Origin: Tumebacillus sp. BK434
GTDB lineage: Bacteria; Bacillota; Bacilli; Tumebacillales; Tumebacillaceae
Reading direction: 5' to 3'
Assembly: GCF_004340785.1 (NCBI RefSeq)
Contig: NZ_SLXS01000001.1
Coordinates: 186,001-250,000, forward strand
DNA length: 64,000 bases
Shown here: positions 28,494 to 37,919 of the stretch, one piece after another
Layout of the letters: each line of letters begins with the position of its first letter
How positions within the stretch are numbered: the first letter of the stretch is position 1
Translations under genes and position numbers: made by a program
The notes under the pieces: generated by a model
Database searches by the model: none
What the model saw: only the letters and a program-made list of their open reading frames with translations
What the model was told of the DNA's origin: nothing

Positions 28494-31351
28494 GACAATA
28501 TCTGTGGAAACTCTTGCTGCTGGTGGCCGCCTTGACCGGCCTTGGCCTGTATCTCTATCACAATCAAGACTACATCACAAAATTTCCGATCGAAAAGCAA
28601 GTCGCCCTGCATCATCCGTCACAAGCGGCCGCAGACGGCAAAGGCAACTGGTACATCATCGAGGACGCCAAACAATCGATCCTCAAATTGGGGCAGGACG
28701 GCACGCAGCTCGCCAAGATCAAAGCGCCACTGGCCAGCGAGTTCGTCAGCCTGACCTCCAAAGACCCGACGCTGAAAAACGATGACCGCACCTATCTCAC
28801 CTATGACCAAGTGCTGCCTGCACCGGACGGGACTTTGTACGCCGTGGTGCGCTTGATGGACATCAACGCGCTGACCTTGAAGCACGAAGCGGTCGTCCGC
28901 TACAGCGCCGAAGGGGAGCTCGACCCAAGCTGGGTCGGTTACTCGCGCCCCTACAGCGTGGCCGAGCAAGGGTCGCTGCGCGGCGGCACGATCCGTTCGC
29001 TGGCCTTTAAAGAGAACAAGCTGTTCATGATCACGCAGGAGAGCGATGTCGAGCTCGACCTGCACGAGTGGGATGACAAGCTGGACCGGTTCAGCAAGAT
29101 CACCAGCACGCACATCCCGTCCGAGTCGGGCGTGGCAGACATCAGCGGCGTCAAGTCGCAGGAGCTGATCTACGCTACGAAAAAGGGCGAGATCTATTAC
29201 GCGAGCGAACGGATCTACCCGCAGACCCGCACGGGGCAAAACGGTATTTTTGCCGATCATGTGCAGGTAGTAGGGAATGACGTCTATTTTCTCGATGAGT
29301 ACGGGAGCAGCGTCAAGCGCTTTTCCTCCGGGAATCCTGCAAAGGTCGAGACTTTGTTCACCCAGCAGGACGCGGCAGCCAAGCTGGTTTCCGGGCCGGA
29401 AGCGAAAGTGGCGCTGTCTGACGCACCTTTGGAAAGCCTCGGTGTGGCGCCGGACGGCACCGTGTTTGTCGCGCTCGGTCGGCACGCTGTGCAACTGATG
29501 TCAGGGCGGGAACTTCAGGTGCTTGAGTATTCGGGCAGCACGCGCACGCAGCAGTACCTGATCTGGGCGGCGTTTGCTGTGGCGGCAGTCCTGCTCATCT
29601 GGCTGTTCAAGATCCTCTATGTCAACATCATGCCGCATTCGCTGATTTACAAGCAGTTGTTCGTGCTGATCCCGCTGATCTCCCTGTCGATGCTGTCGCT
29701 GGCCTTGCTCGTGCATACTGATTTCCGCGCCGACACAGAGCTGGAAGTCAGACGCGCCCTGACCTACCTGGCGCACGACGGGCAGAACCTCGTCGATGCC
29801 GAGCGGCTTCTTAAGATCGACTCGCCGCAGGATTTCATGAACGAAGACTACAAGGCGCTCAAAGAAAAGTTGAGCTTCAAAGACAACTACGGCAAGTTCT
29901 ACATGATGATCTACAAGTACGTCGACCGGCGTCTCTACGATGTGCTGGAAGATGACAACGATGTTCGCATGTTCGACTCCTTCGAAGTATCCGTCCACGA
30001 TACGGCCGTCTCAGCCTGCATGGTGCGCGACAAGTATACCAGCGAGTTTCTCGAAGTCGATGCCAGTTTCGACTACAGCAAAGCGCTGGAAGAGCAGACC
30101 TTCGTCACCTGCAAATCCCAAGATGAAAACGGCACTTGGCTGTTTGCGTTGGGGCCGTTGTACAACGCCGAAAAAACAAAAGTCGTCGGTATCTATGAAG
30201 CGGGCATCAACACGCACGCGCTGGATGCGCGGATGAAGACGAACTGGAATGATACGTTAAAACAGTTGACCGGCTTTGCGATCCTGATCTTGATCGTCGT
30301 GCTGGTAGTCACGCTTCTGCTCTTGAAATCGGTGCGCAACTTGAGCGTCAGCGCGAACCAGATCGCCAAAGGGCAGTGGAACACGCGGGTGAAGGTCAGC
30401 TCGCAGGACGAAGTGGCAGCGCTGGGGCACACGTTTAACAACATGTCGGAAGAAGTGGAGAAAAAGGTGCTGGAGCTGCGCGAGTTCCGCGATGCCTACC
30501 GCCATTTTGTGCCGGAGGAGTTCCTCAACTACCTCGGCAAGCGCGACATCCGCCATGTGAACCTCGGCGATCAGGTCGAGCTCGACATGAGCATCCTGGT
30601 CACAAACATCCGCCATTTCGATGATTTTATGGAAGACATGAAAGACAAGACGCGCGACAACTTCAACTTTATCAACCGCTTCCTGCATGAGGTCTCGCCG
30701 ATCGTCGATCAAAACAACGGCGAGGTCAGCAAGTACCTCAACCACGGCATCCTCGCCGTGTTCCCAAACAGCCCGGGCGAGGCGCTGCGGGCAGCAGTGG
30801 AGATGAAGCGGGCGCTGGACCGCTACAACTCGCACCGCGCGGGCAAAGGCAAAGCGCGGATCGATGTTGGCATCGGCATCCAGCAAGGGCCGTTGATGCT
30901 CGGAATCATCGGTGCAGAAGAGCGGCTGGAGGTGAACGTGATCTCAGACAGTGTGCAGTTTGCGATGGTGCTCGAAGAGATCTCCGACAAGCTGGGCGCG
31001 ACAATCCTGCTTCCGGCGCGCGTACTGCAGCAGATCCCGGAGCGCGACCGCTTCCAGGCGCGCAGTCTCGGCAAGCTCCAGCTCCAAGGGTCGCTCAGCG
31101 GGCCGATCGAACTATACGATGTGTTCGAAGCGGACGATGAAGAGACGCGCCGTCTCAAGCAGAAGACGAAAGACCTTTTCGAGTCGGCGATCACCAAATA
31201 TCAACAGGGCCGTTTCTACGACGCCCGCGAAGCTTTCCTCCAAGTCATCCGCCAGAACCCGGGCGACAAGATCGCCCAGCTCTACTTTTACGTCTGTGAC
31301 GAATACCGCAGCGGCATGAAAGATGACTGGAAAGGGACATTGGACGTGTAA
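28490..31351 (+). CDS. Multi-pass receptor with HAMP and degenerate class III cyclase domain
   Basis: 953 residues. An N-terminal anchor (8-24), an extracytoplasmic propeller-like region (about 35-345), membrane segments near 350-372 and 385-407, a sensor region (about 410-580), another membrane segment (about 590-613), HAMP (615-665), a class III cyclase-like domain (about 690-880) and a helical TPR-like tail. The cyclase fold is clear (SILVTNIRHFDDF, YLNHGILAVFPN, VGIGIQQGPLMLGIIGAEERLEV). The two metal-binding aspartates are Asn (N706, N751), and the usual N...R pair is Q823 and V827. It is therefore predicted not to make cyclic nucleotides. It may act as a nucleotide-binding or regulatory pseudoenzyme. 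Confidence 0.8.
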   Translation: MRQYLWKLLLLVAALTGLGLYLYHNQDYITKFPIEKQVALHHPSQAAADGKGNWYIIEDAKQSILKLGQDGTQLAKIKAPLASEFVSLTSKDPTLKNDDRTYLTYDQVLPAPDGTLYAVVRLMDINALTLKHEAVVRYSAEGELDPSWVGYSRPYSVAEQGSLRGGTIRSLAFKENKLFMITQESDVELDLHEWDDKLDRFSKITSTHIPSESGVADISGVKSQELIYATKKGEIYYASERIYPQTRTGQNGIFADHVQVVGNDVYFLDEYGSSVKRFSSGNPAKVETLFTQQDAAAKLVSGPEAKVALSDAPLESLGVAPDGTVFVALGRHAVQLMSGRELQVLEYSGSTRTQQYLIWAAFAVAAVLLIWLFKILYVNIMPHSLIYKQLFVLIPLISLSMLSLALLVHTDFRADTELEVRRALTYLAHDGQNLVDAERLLKIDSPQDFMNEDYKALKEKLSFKDNYGKFYMMIYKYVDRRLYDVLEDDNDVRMFDSFEVSVHDTAVSACMVRDKYTSEFLEVDASFDYSKALEEQTFVTCKSQDENGTWLFALGPLYNAEKTKVVGIYEAGINTHALDARMKTNWNDTLKQLTGFAILILIVVLVVTLLLLKSVRNLSVSANQIAKGQWNTRVKVSSQDEVAALGHTFNNMSEEVEKKVLELREFRDAYRHFVPEEFLNYLGKRDIRHVNLGDQVELDMSILVTNIRHFDDFMEDMKDKTRDNFNFINRFLHEVSPIVDQNNGEVSKYLNHGILAVFPNSPGEALRAAVEMKRALDRYNSHRAGKGKARIDVGIGIQQGPLMLGIIGAEERLEVNVISDSVQFAMVLEEISDKLGATILLPARVLQQIPERDRFQARSLGKLQLQGSLSGPIELYDVFEADDEETRRLKQKTKDLFESAITKYQQGRFYDAREAFLQVIRQNPGDKIAQLYFYVCDEYRSGMKDDWKGTLDV

Positions 31352-31361
31352 ACGGCAACAA

Positions 31362-31393
31362 AAAAAGAGCCTCTCATTCGAGAGGCTCTTTTT
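31362..31393. terminator. Bidirectional terminator
   Basis: A perfect 14-bp stem (AAAAAGAGCCTCTC / GAGAGGCTCTTTTT) with the loop ATTC separates two converging genes. The minus-strand gene ends inside it. Confidence 0.92.
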
Positions 31394-31943
31394 CCTGCGA
31401 CGACAGCACCATCTGGAGCAGTCCGGCCAGATCTTCGTCGCCGTGCGCGATGACCGGGTGATAGAGTGCAGCGCGGTTGTATGCGTCGATTTGGTAGAGA
31501 CGTATATGAACGGGGAGGTCTATGCCATAGGTGCGGAATGCCTCCATGTAATGGACGATCTTTTCAATAAGTTGAGCTTCCGTCAGATCGGAGGAGTCTA
31601 CTGCTTCAATATAGCCATCTTGAAAGAACTGGGTATACGAGATGATCGAGCGAGTGTTTGGAACCTTGACGAACGAAGTCATGCTGTACGGTTCGTTTTC
31701 TGTCAGGTAGTCTTGCACGGCAAGCGGTGCCAACGGGCGAATGTCATACTCTTTCGGATCGACAAATGCGCTTTCCGGGAACATGTGCAGCACCAGGCGC
31801 GCCGTGCCCACAGGCAGGTCGAAGCCGGTGCGCCCTTCCAGGACGCTGTGCAGCCGGGAGATCGATTCATCATGAATGACCTCGTAAAGCGATGGTTGAT
31901 ACTCATACGTCAGTTGCTCAAGTTGGCGAGCCAAATTTTCCAC
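31374..31943 (-). CDS. Small protein like the C-terminus of AlbA/AAA_4 regulators
   Basis: 189 residues. The pattern (LVLHMFPESAF, YDIRPLAPL, a YTQFFQDGYIEAVDSSDL block, then YMEAFRTYGIDLPVHIRL) resembles the C-terminal half of helix-turn-helix AlbA-type DNA-binding proteins. The N-terminal nucleic-acid-binding half is absent. This likeness is from memory of the family and needs a profile search. The start GTG 31943 is preferred over ATG 31952 because GAGAGGAG (31953-31960) sits nine bases from the former and directly against the latter. It is a single-gene unit converging on the cyclase-like gene. No function is assigned. Confidence 0.55.
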   Translation of the reverse strand: MENLARQLEQLTYEYQPSLYEVIHDESISRLHSVLEGRTGFDLPVGTARLVLHMFPESAFVDPKEYDIRPLAPLAVQDYLTENEPYSMTSFVKVPNTRSIISYTQFFQDGYIEAVDSSDLTEAQLIEKIVHYMEAFRTYGIDLPVHIRLYQIDAYNRAALYHPVIAHGDEDLAGLLQMVLSSQEKEPLE

Positions 31944-32092
31944 TAGCAGCATCTCCTCTCAGAATGAGGGTGGGAAATTACCATCTAATCATATCACAAT
32001 TACTTTCGATATAAAATGGTTGGATCGATAGTTATGTATATGATATTAATTCGAGATAGTACTGAAAATTCTGCATGGGTATTAAGCATTAT

Positions 32093-32121
32093 TCGACAAA
32101 ATTATCTATGCTAAATATAGA
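32093..32121 (+). promoter_or_regulatory. Candidate sigma-A promoter for HTH/TPR array
   Basis: TCGACA (32093-32098) and TATAGA (32116-32121) are separated by 17 bases, 45 bases before the first HTH/TPR gene in an AT-rich leader. The rest of 31961-32150 holds no gene. Confidence 0.4.
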
Positions 32122-32165
32122 GCAATGATTATAATTTTCTTAGGAGCACGTAAAGGAGGATTGCA

Positions 32166-33344
32166 ATGAGCCAACTGCTGGCACCGACCCACACTTATCA
32201 AGGCGAGATTCCTTTATGGATACGAATTCGGGAGCTTATGAAAGAAAAGGGGAGTTCTCACAGCATCACGGCTATGGCAGCACGGATCGGGGTCAGCAGG
32301 GAAACACTGCGTGTGATGTTAAACGGCGAACGGGAGATCTATTGGTTTGAACTGGAAAAGATTGCGCAAGATTTGAAAGTCCCGATCGCGCGTCTGCTGA
32401 TGGAAGATTTGAAGGAGCACCTGAGCCGGGATATGATCATAAAACATGTCGCCAACAATCAAATGGAAGCGGCGATGAAAATGGCCAATGAGTGGTTGGC
32501 GGTCTCCAACGGACTGTCTGAGAAAGCCCAGTGTTACAGTATCATCGCTTATATACATTTTTGGTCTGGCGAATACGAACTTGCCAAGTTCAGTTATTTG
32601 CAGATGCGGCCGATTGCGGAAGAAGTGTATGCGAAATATCAGTTTCAAGAGCTGTTGAGCGGTTGCTTGATCAACTTGTTGAACATCGCGGTGGAACTAC
32701 ATCAATATGAGCAGGTTCCAGAATTACTGGAAGCGACAGAGCCTTTTGTGAAGACTTCTCCTGTGAAAATGGGAATGTGGCACTATGCGAAAGGCAAATG
32801 GAAACTTTCGATTTATGAGCGGAAGCAGGCGAAAAACAGTTTTTATCAGTGTCTGGCGCAGATGAAACAGACCGATAACAATTTAGCGATCGGACGTTCC
32901 CTCACCCATCTCGGCCACGTGGAGTATGTGGATCGCAACTATGTAGAAGCAAAGGTGCTGTTGCTGGAGGCGATCGAAATCTCTGGCGAAGACCCGGGGT
33001 TGCGAGCGTCTGCGATCAAGGAGCTCGCCAAAACATTGATTAAGCTCAAAGAACTGCAGGCTGCAGAAGCGTTGATTCGCAACACGTTGCAGGAGGAATG
33101 GTTTGGGCAGTTCCCAGATCTGAAAGCTCGTTTGCTGATTCTGCTTTCCCGCGCTACGGGAGATTCCCGTCATGCAAAAGAGGTAGCGACCCATCGTGGG
33201 TATCAGATGCGGGCCCGCTTTCACGCTTACCGATACCTTGAACTTGAAAACTTGAGGCGGAGCAGACAGAGCAGCCAGGCAGTCGGGAAAAAAGCAAAGG
33301 GGAAACTGCCTAAACGGCAGATCCCGCTCGATCAGAACTTTTAA
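32166..33344 (+). CDS. XRE-HTH/TPR regulator paralogue 1
   Basis: 392 residues. An N-terminal helix-turn-helix (about 20-70; ITAMAARIGVSRETLRVMLNGERE) is followed by a helical repeat region of TPR type (about 85-330) and a basic tail (335-392, ending KLPKRQIPLDQNF). This layout recalls the RRNPP peptide-receptor regulators, in which the TPR domain binds a short peptide, but no cognate export-type peptide gene lies beside it. It has its own AAAGGAGG ribosome binding site and a promoter-like leader. It is the most diverged of the five copies in the array, especially in the tail. DNA or peptide ligands are unknown. Confidence 0.75.
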   Translation: MSQLLAPTHTYQGEIPLWIRIRELMKEKGSSHSITAMAARIGVSRETLRVMLNGEREIYWFELEKIAQDLKVPIARLLMEDLKEHLSRDMIIKHVANNQMEAAMKMANEWLAVSNGLSEKAQCYSIIAYIHFWSGEYELAKFSYLQMRPIAEEVYAKYQFQELLSGCLINLLNIAVELHQYEQVPELLEATEPFVKTSPVKMGMWHYAKGKWKLSIYERKQAKNSFYQCLAQMKQTDNNLAIGRSLTHLGHVEYVDRNYVEAKVLLLEAIEISGEDPGLRASAIKELAKTLIKLKELQAAEALIRNTLQEEWFGQFPDLKARLLILLSRATGDSRHAKEVATHRGYQMRARFHAYRYLELENLRRSRQSSQAVGKKAKGKLPKRQIPLDQNF

Positions 33345-33354
33345 GGGGAACATC

Positions 33355-33720
33355 ATGATCAAACTCGTAATACTGACGAATGCCGTTGTTGATAAGATAC
33401 CGCTTTGGCTGCGAATCCGGGAGATCATGAAGGAGCGGGGCAGTTCGTACAGCTTGACGGCCGTGTCAGCAAGGCTTGGGATCAGCCGCGAGACGCTGCG
33501 GCTGATGTTGAGCGGCGAGCGAGAGATCCACACCTTTGAATTGAAAACGATCGCAGAGGATCTCTAAATTTCACTTTAAAGGTTGTTGCAAGAGGCTCTG
33601 CTGCCAACTTCTAATAGGGAGTATTTAGGGAATTTCATGGCGAACAGAGAGTGGGAAGCGGCCATGAGGTTTGCAGAAGAATGGCAGGCGATCTTGATCG
33701 GTCTCACAGAAAGGCTTTCG
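33355..33720 (+). pseudogene. Decayed HTH/TPR regulator, 5' part
   Basis: Starts 10 bases after paralogue 1 with an intact HTH (LTAVSARLGISRETLRLMLSGERE). TAA stops at 33565 and 33577 then interrupt the frame. In the same frame, similarity to paralogue 1 resumes after the stops: LLQEALLP, then MANREWEAAMRFAEEWQAI matches NQMEAAMKMANEWLAV. It fades near 33720 into A-rich sequence. The 70-residue HTH piece could still be made and might act as a DNA-binding competitor. Confidence 0.8.
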
Positions 33721-33837
33721 TCGAAAAAAAAAGTTTGCCTATCTCTTTTTCTGGAAAAAAAACTAAGAACTTTGCAGAAAGTTAACAGAATAAAGAAAAA
33801 GACAGCTCGTACAACCTATATTTAATGGTGGGAAGTT

Positions 33838-34062
33838 TCGATTGATGCTGAACGGGGAGCGCGAGATTTACTACTATGTACACCAATTTGGTTTTGAACG
33901 GACGGTGGCTGGTACTTCCAAGTATCCGATAAATATGCGCTTCCTGACCTGGCACTTCTGTGCATTTATTATCGGCATTGGTTTATGCAAGGACGGAGCA
34001 TACGTGTGAAAGCAGTGCACAATTTGCCGAAGAGTAGTTTTGGGTATTACAAATATTTCTAG
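33838..34062 (+). pseudogene. Decayed HTH/TPR regulator, HTH end joined to C-terminal tail
   Basis: The end of an HTH (RLMLNGEREIY) runs almost directly into the family's C-terminal tail (VAGTSKYPINMRFL). A frameshift follows, and the rest of the tail (YYRHWFMQGRS ... VKAVHNLPKSSF ... YKYF) is read in another frame to the TAG at 34060-34062. The whole TPR region is missing. The gap from 33720 to 33838 and the stretch 34063-34232 show no coding features. Confidence 0.8.
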
Positions 34063-34232
34063 AAGGTGCAGCGAAGTAGGTTGGTGAACCACAAGGGGAT
34101 AAAAGGAAACGTGAACATTTTGCTTGTACATACAACACGAAATACATGTTACATCGATACGCAAAAGCCATGCTGAAGCTTTCTCTAAGGCAGATATTGT
34201 TAAATGATTAGATGGAAAGCGAGTGGATCAAC

Positions 34233-35402
34233 ATGAGTCAATTGCTTGCCCCGGCGCAAACGGTCGTGGATGGAATCCCACTATGGCGTAGAATTCGGGA
34301 GTTGATGAAGGAAAAGGGCTCCCGTTACAGCATATCTGCCGTTGCGATTCGGCTGGGGATCAGCCGTGAAACGCTGCGGCTGATGCTAAATGGCGAGCGT
34401 GAGATCTATTGGTTTGAGTTAGAAAGAATTTCTGAGGATCTGAAGCTGTCTGTGGCACGCATCTTGCAAGAGGACCAGGTTGAACTTTATGAGGAAATCA
34501 AAGCGCGAAAAGTGAGTCTGCTCGAATTGGACATGGCACTCGACGTTGCAAAAAGACGTTTTAACATGGCGCAAGGTCTGTCGGAGAAGGCGTATACATG
34601 GATCGATATTGGGTATTTTTATTTCCACAAAGAAGAGTATACAGATGCGAAACTGTGTTATATGGCCGCCGGCGATTTGATCGAGAAAATCGGATTTTCA
34701 GAGCAAGAGAATGAGTTGATGTATGCCGTACAGCGACGTCTTGTTGTAATCAATATATTTACAAAAGAAATTGCAACAGCGTTAAAGTTGCTGCGATCCA
34801 ACGAATCGCTTTTCATGAAAACAGTGATTCGCCAAGCTGATTATTTACATATGAATGCGCGATGTCAACTTAGATTAAGCGTTTTGGTTGAGACGAGAAA
34901 ATACCTGTTGCAAACGTTAGAAAAGCTGAAGGGAACCGGTCAAGAGGAATGGGTCGGCGTTGTTTATTCAGATCTTGGGTATGTTGAATACTTAGACCTA
35001 AACTATGAGAAAGCACACGAACTGATGAAATTGGCACTTCAGCATTTGCGGTTTGATGGAAGACGGCTGTTGGTAATCAAAGATTTGGTAAAAGTTCAGC
35101 TGAGACTAAACGAACTTCAGGTCGCGGAAGCACTGATTCGCAAAACCTTAGCAGGAGATAGGACAAATATGAGCAAGGAGATGGAAGCTCGCTTTCTCAT
35201 CCTATTGTCGCGCGTAAAGGGTGTGCCGTTTTACGCCGAAACTGTGGCCGGACATTCTAAGTATCCAACAAATGTGCGCTTTCTGGCCGGACGCTTTCTG
35301 CGAATTTTTTACCGCCGCTGGTTTTTACGGGGGAGAAGCAAACGGGTCACAGGGACATATCAATTGCCCCAAAGAAGATTTCCTTATGACAAGTATCTGT
35401 AA
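34233..35402 (+). CDS. XRE-HTH/TPR regulator paralogue 2
   Basis: 389 residues. The opening MSQLLAPAQTVVDGIPLWRR and HTH (ISAVAIRLGISRETLRLMLNG) are nearly identical to paralogues 3 and 4. The TPR-like region (about 85-325) is much more diverged, and the basic tail (SKYPTNVRFLAGRFLRIFYRRW) is again conserved. Conserved ends with a variable sensor middle suggest the same DNA or partner but different ligands. The ATG at 34233 matches the start of the sister genes, which share the upstream GTGGATCAAC. An ATG at 34212 is possible but lacks a site. No peptide gene is seen next to it. Confidence 0.78.
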   Translation: MSQLLAPAQTVVDGIPLWRRIRELMKEKGSRYSISAVAIRLGISRETLRLMLNGEREIYWFELERISEDLKLSVARILQEDQVELYEEIKARKVSLLELDMALDVAKRRFNMAQGLSEKAYTWIDIGYFYFHKEEYTDAKLCYMAAGDLIEKIGFSEQENELMYAVQRRLVVINIFTKEIATALKLLRSNESLFMKTVIRQADYLHMNARCQLRLSVLVETRKYLLQTLEKLKGTGQEEWVGVVYSDLGYVEYLDLNYEKAHELMKLALQHLRFDGRRLLVIKDLVKVQLRLNELQVAEALIRKTLAGDRTNMSKEMEARFLILLSRVKGVPFYAETVAGHSKYPTNVRFLAGRFLRIFYRRWFLRGRSKRVTGTYQLPQRRFPYDKYL

Positions 35403-35430
35403 ATGAACAGATCGAAGGTGAGTGTGGAAC

Positions 35431-36600
35431 ATGAATCGATTGCTTGCGCCAACGCAAACGGTTGTAGACGGAATTCCGCTTTTCCGTAGAGTGCGGGAGC
35501 TGATGAAGGAAAAGGGCTCTCGTTACAGCATTTCAGCCGTTGCTGTTCGGCTCGGGATCAGCCGGGAAACGCTGCGTCTGATGCTAAATGGCGAGCGTGA
35601 ATTCTATTGGTTTGAATTGGAGAAGGTCGCCGATGACCTTAAAATACCAATAGAACGCATTTTGCAAGAGGATGTTGCAGCTCTTCATGCTGAAATTAAA
35701 GCACGCAAAAACAATCTTCAGCAATTGGATAAAGCAATTGAATTGGCACACCAGCGATTTGCTCAGGCGCAAGGTGCGTCGGAAAAGGCAAGTGCTCTAC
35801 TAGATATCGGGTATTTGCTTTTTTTCAGCGATCGGTTTCAAGAGGCAGAAGAGACATTGCTTACCGCCAATCATTTGATCCAAAGTATTGTTTTGCTTCC
35901 GGCAGATGATCGATTAATATTCAGTGTTTTGGTTAACTTCTCAGCGGTATATATTTACTCCAAACAGTACCCAAAAGCTCGTCTTGCTTTAGAATCTTTG
36001 CGAAAAATATCCATGTCGTCACCGCAGCGCGAATCAGATTATCATCACTTATATGCAATGTATAAACAGGCTTTGAACGAGCTTGCAGAGGCAAAAGAGT
36101 CATTATACAAGACAATTGAACTGCTGCAAGGGCAGGAGCGTGAAGAAACACTTGGACGCGCTTTGTGTGATGTTGCTTACATCGAATACGCAGATTTGAA
36201 CTACAGGGCTGCTAAAGATATGCTCCGACGGTCACTGCAACATTTGCAGTCGAGCAGCTTTCGGCTAATGACGATCAAAGATATGGTCAAAGTTCACATA
36301 AAATTGCAGGAACATCGTGAAGCAGAGCGCTTGATTCGCCAAACCTTGCAAGGGGAAGAGATCAAAAGCAATCGGGAAATGGAAGCGAGGCTGCTCATTT
36401 TGCTGTCACGGGTACAAGGCGTGCCATATCATGCTGAAGCTGTGGCCGGCAATTCGAAGTACCCGAAAAACGTCCGCTTCCTGGCTGGTCGCTTTCTGCG
36501 CATTTTTTACCGACGTTGGTTTATGCAAGGGCGGAGCAAATGTGTGAAAGCTGTACATAAAATGCCACGCAGAAGTTTTCCCTATGATAAGTATTTTTAA
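35431..36600 (+). CDS. XRE-HTH/TPR regulator paralogue 3
   Basis: 389 residues with the array's shared HTH, a diverged TPR-like middle and the conserved basic tail (FLAGRFLRIFYRRWFMQGRS). ATG 35431 lies eight bases after AAGGTGAG, the best ribosome binding site of the array; GTG 35422 overlaps that site. The 28-base gap to paralogue 2 has no room for a promoter, so the copies are probably co-transcribed or read from promoters within the preceding gene. The middle region differs enough from paralogues 2 and 4 to suggest old duplication followed by divergence of the sensor. Confidence 0.78.
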   Translation: MNRLLAPTQTVVDGIPLFRRVRELMKEKGSRYSISAVAVRLGISRETLRLMLNGEREFYWFELEKVADDLKIPIERILQEDVAALHAEIKARKNNLQQLDKAIELAHQRFAQAQGASEKASALLDIGYLLFFSDRFQEAEETLLTANHLIQSIVLLPADDRLIFSVLVNFSAVYIYSKQYPKARLALESLRKISMSSPQRESDYHHLYAMYKQALNELAEAKESLYKTIELLQGQEREETLGRALCDVAYIEYADLNYRAAKDMLRRSLQHLQSSSFRLMTIKDMVKVHIKLQEHREAERLIRQTLQGEEIKSNREMEARLLILLSRVQGVPYHAEAVAGNSKYPKNVRFLAGRFLRIFYRRWFMQGRSKCVKAVHKMPRRSFPYDKYF

Positions 36601-36629
36601 CTCGATCGATCGAAAGTGAGTGGATCAAC

Positions 36630-37799
36630 ATGAGTCAATTGCTTGCCCCGGCACAAACGGTCGTGGATAGAATCCCGCTTTGGCGCAGGATTCGGGAGTT
36701 GATGAAAGAAAAGGGTTCACGATACAGTATGACTGCAGTTGCGAACCGACTCGGGATCAGTCGGGAGACGCTGCGCCTGATGCTCAATGGCGAACGGGAA
36801 ATTTTTATGTTTGAGCTGGAGAAGATCGCCAATGACCTTAAATTGCCACTGGCACGAATTCTCCAACATGATATTCAGGACCTGCACGAACAGCTTCAGG
36901 AAAAGAAAGACAATCTGCAGGACATGGATTTGGCCATGGAGTTGGCGAAACAGCGATATACGATAGCTCAGGGCTTGTCAGAGAAGGCATATGCACTTCT
37001 CGATATCAGGTATTTGTATGCCTTCCAAGATAAATGGACCGAAGCGGAAGAAGTATCTTTGACCGCCCAGGAGTTGATCCTGCAGATTGGACTTACGGAG
37101 CAAGAGGATGAGGTGCTATTTAGGTTGCAGAATCATCTTGTAACAATCTATCAGTTTACGAAACGATATGAGAAAGCACTTGAAGTTCTGAAATCAATGA
37201 AGCAACTCAACAGGGATTTACCAGTACGAATAGCAGCCTTTCATCACAATATGGGAATCTGTCTGCATGGGCTTAATAAGGTCGAGGAAGCGAAAGAGAG
37301 TTTTCACAAAGCCTTAGAACTGCTTCAAGACTTAGACAGGCAAGAATGGATTGGACGGGTATATTTTTGTTATGCCTATCTCGAGTACTGCGAGATGAAC
37401 TACCACAGGTCAAAGGAGCTGATAAATAAAGCTCTGCAACATTTGAAGACCGAAGTCATGCGTATAGGGGCTGTTAGAGATCTTGCCAAAGTCCTGCTGA
37501 AACTACGCGATCACCAGGCTGCAGAAGCCCTGATTCTTGAAACGTTGCAAAGTGAAGCAATCGAACAGAATTCTGAGATGGAGGGGCGTCTTTTGATCCT
37601 CCTGTCGAAGACGCGCGACCTGCCCTACCACGCAGAAGCGGTGGCAGGCAATTACAAGTATGCCAAAAACATTCGCTTCCTTGCTGCCAAGTTTTTACGT
37701 CTCTACTATCGGCGCTGGTTCATGCAGGGACGTCGCAAACGCGTAAAAGCGGTAGGAAAATTGCCGCGCAGACGCTTCCCGTACGATAAATTCCTGTAA
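36630..37799 (+). CDS. XRE-HTH/TPR regulator paralogue 4
   Basis: 389 residues. HTH (MTAVANRLGISRETLRLMLNG), TPR-like helices (about 85-325, with YLEYCEMNYHRSKELINKAL-type units) and the basic tail (KLPRRRFPYDKFL). The 50 bases around its start are almost identical to those of paralogue 2, which shows that the array grew by tandem duplication. It ends the AT-rich array. A T9 run at 37821-37829 lies downstream without a clear stem. The ligand and target are unknown. Confidence 0.78.
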   Translation: MSQLLAPAQTVVDRIPLWRRIRELMKEKGSRYSMTAVANRLGISRETLRLMLNGEREIFMFELEKIANDLKLPLARILQHDIQDLHEQLQEKKDNLQDMDLAMELAKQRYTIAQGLSEKAYALLDIRYLYAFQDKWTEAEEVSLTAQELILQIGLTEQEDEVLFRLQNHLVTIYQFTKRYEKALEVLKSMKQLNRDLPVRIAAFHHNMGICLHGLNKVEEAKESFHKALELLQDLDRQEWIGRVYFCYAYLEYCEMNYHRSKELINKALQHLKTEVMRIGAVRDLAKVLLKLRDHQAAEALILETLQSEAIEQNSEMEGRLLILLSKTRDLPYHAEAVAGNYKYAKNIRFLAAKFLRLYYRRWFMQGRRKRVKAVGKLPRRRFPYDKFL

Positions 37800-37919
37800 A
37801 TTGTCAGATAACTTCTGCCGTTTTTTTTTCCTGCAACCACATCGGCTGTAAATATATCAAAGGTTGTCAGAACTTGTTACAATGTGTTCAAGAAACACAT
37901 CGCAAGGAGGAACTCACCA

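Noticed and set aside
37801-37850. Terminator after the HTH/TPR array
   Set aside because: A T9 run is present at 37821-37829 but I could not find a convincing stem before it.
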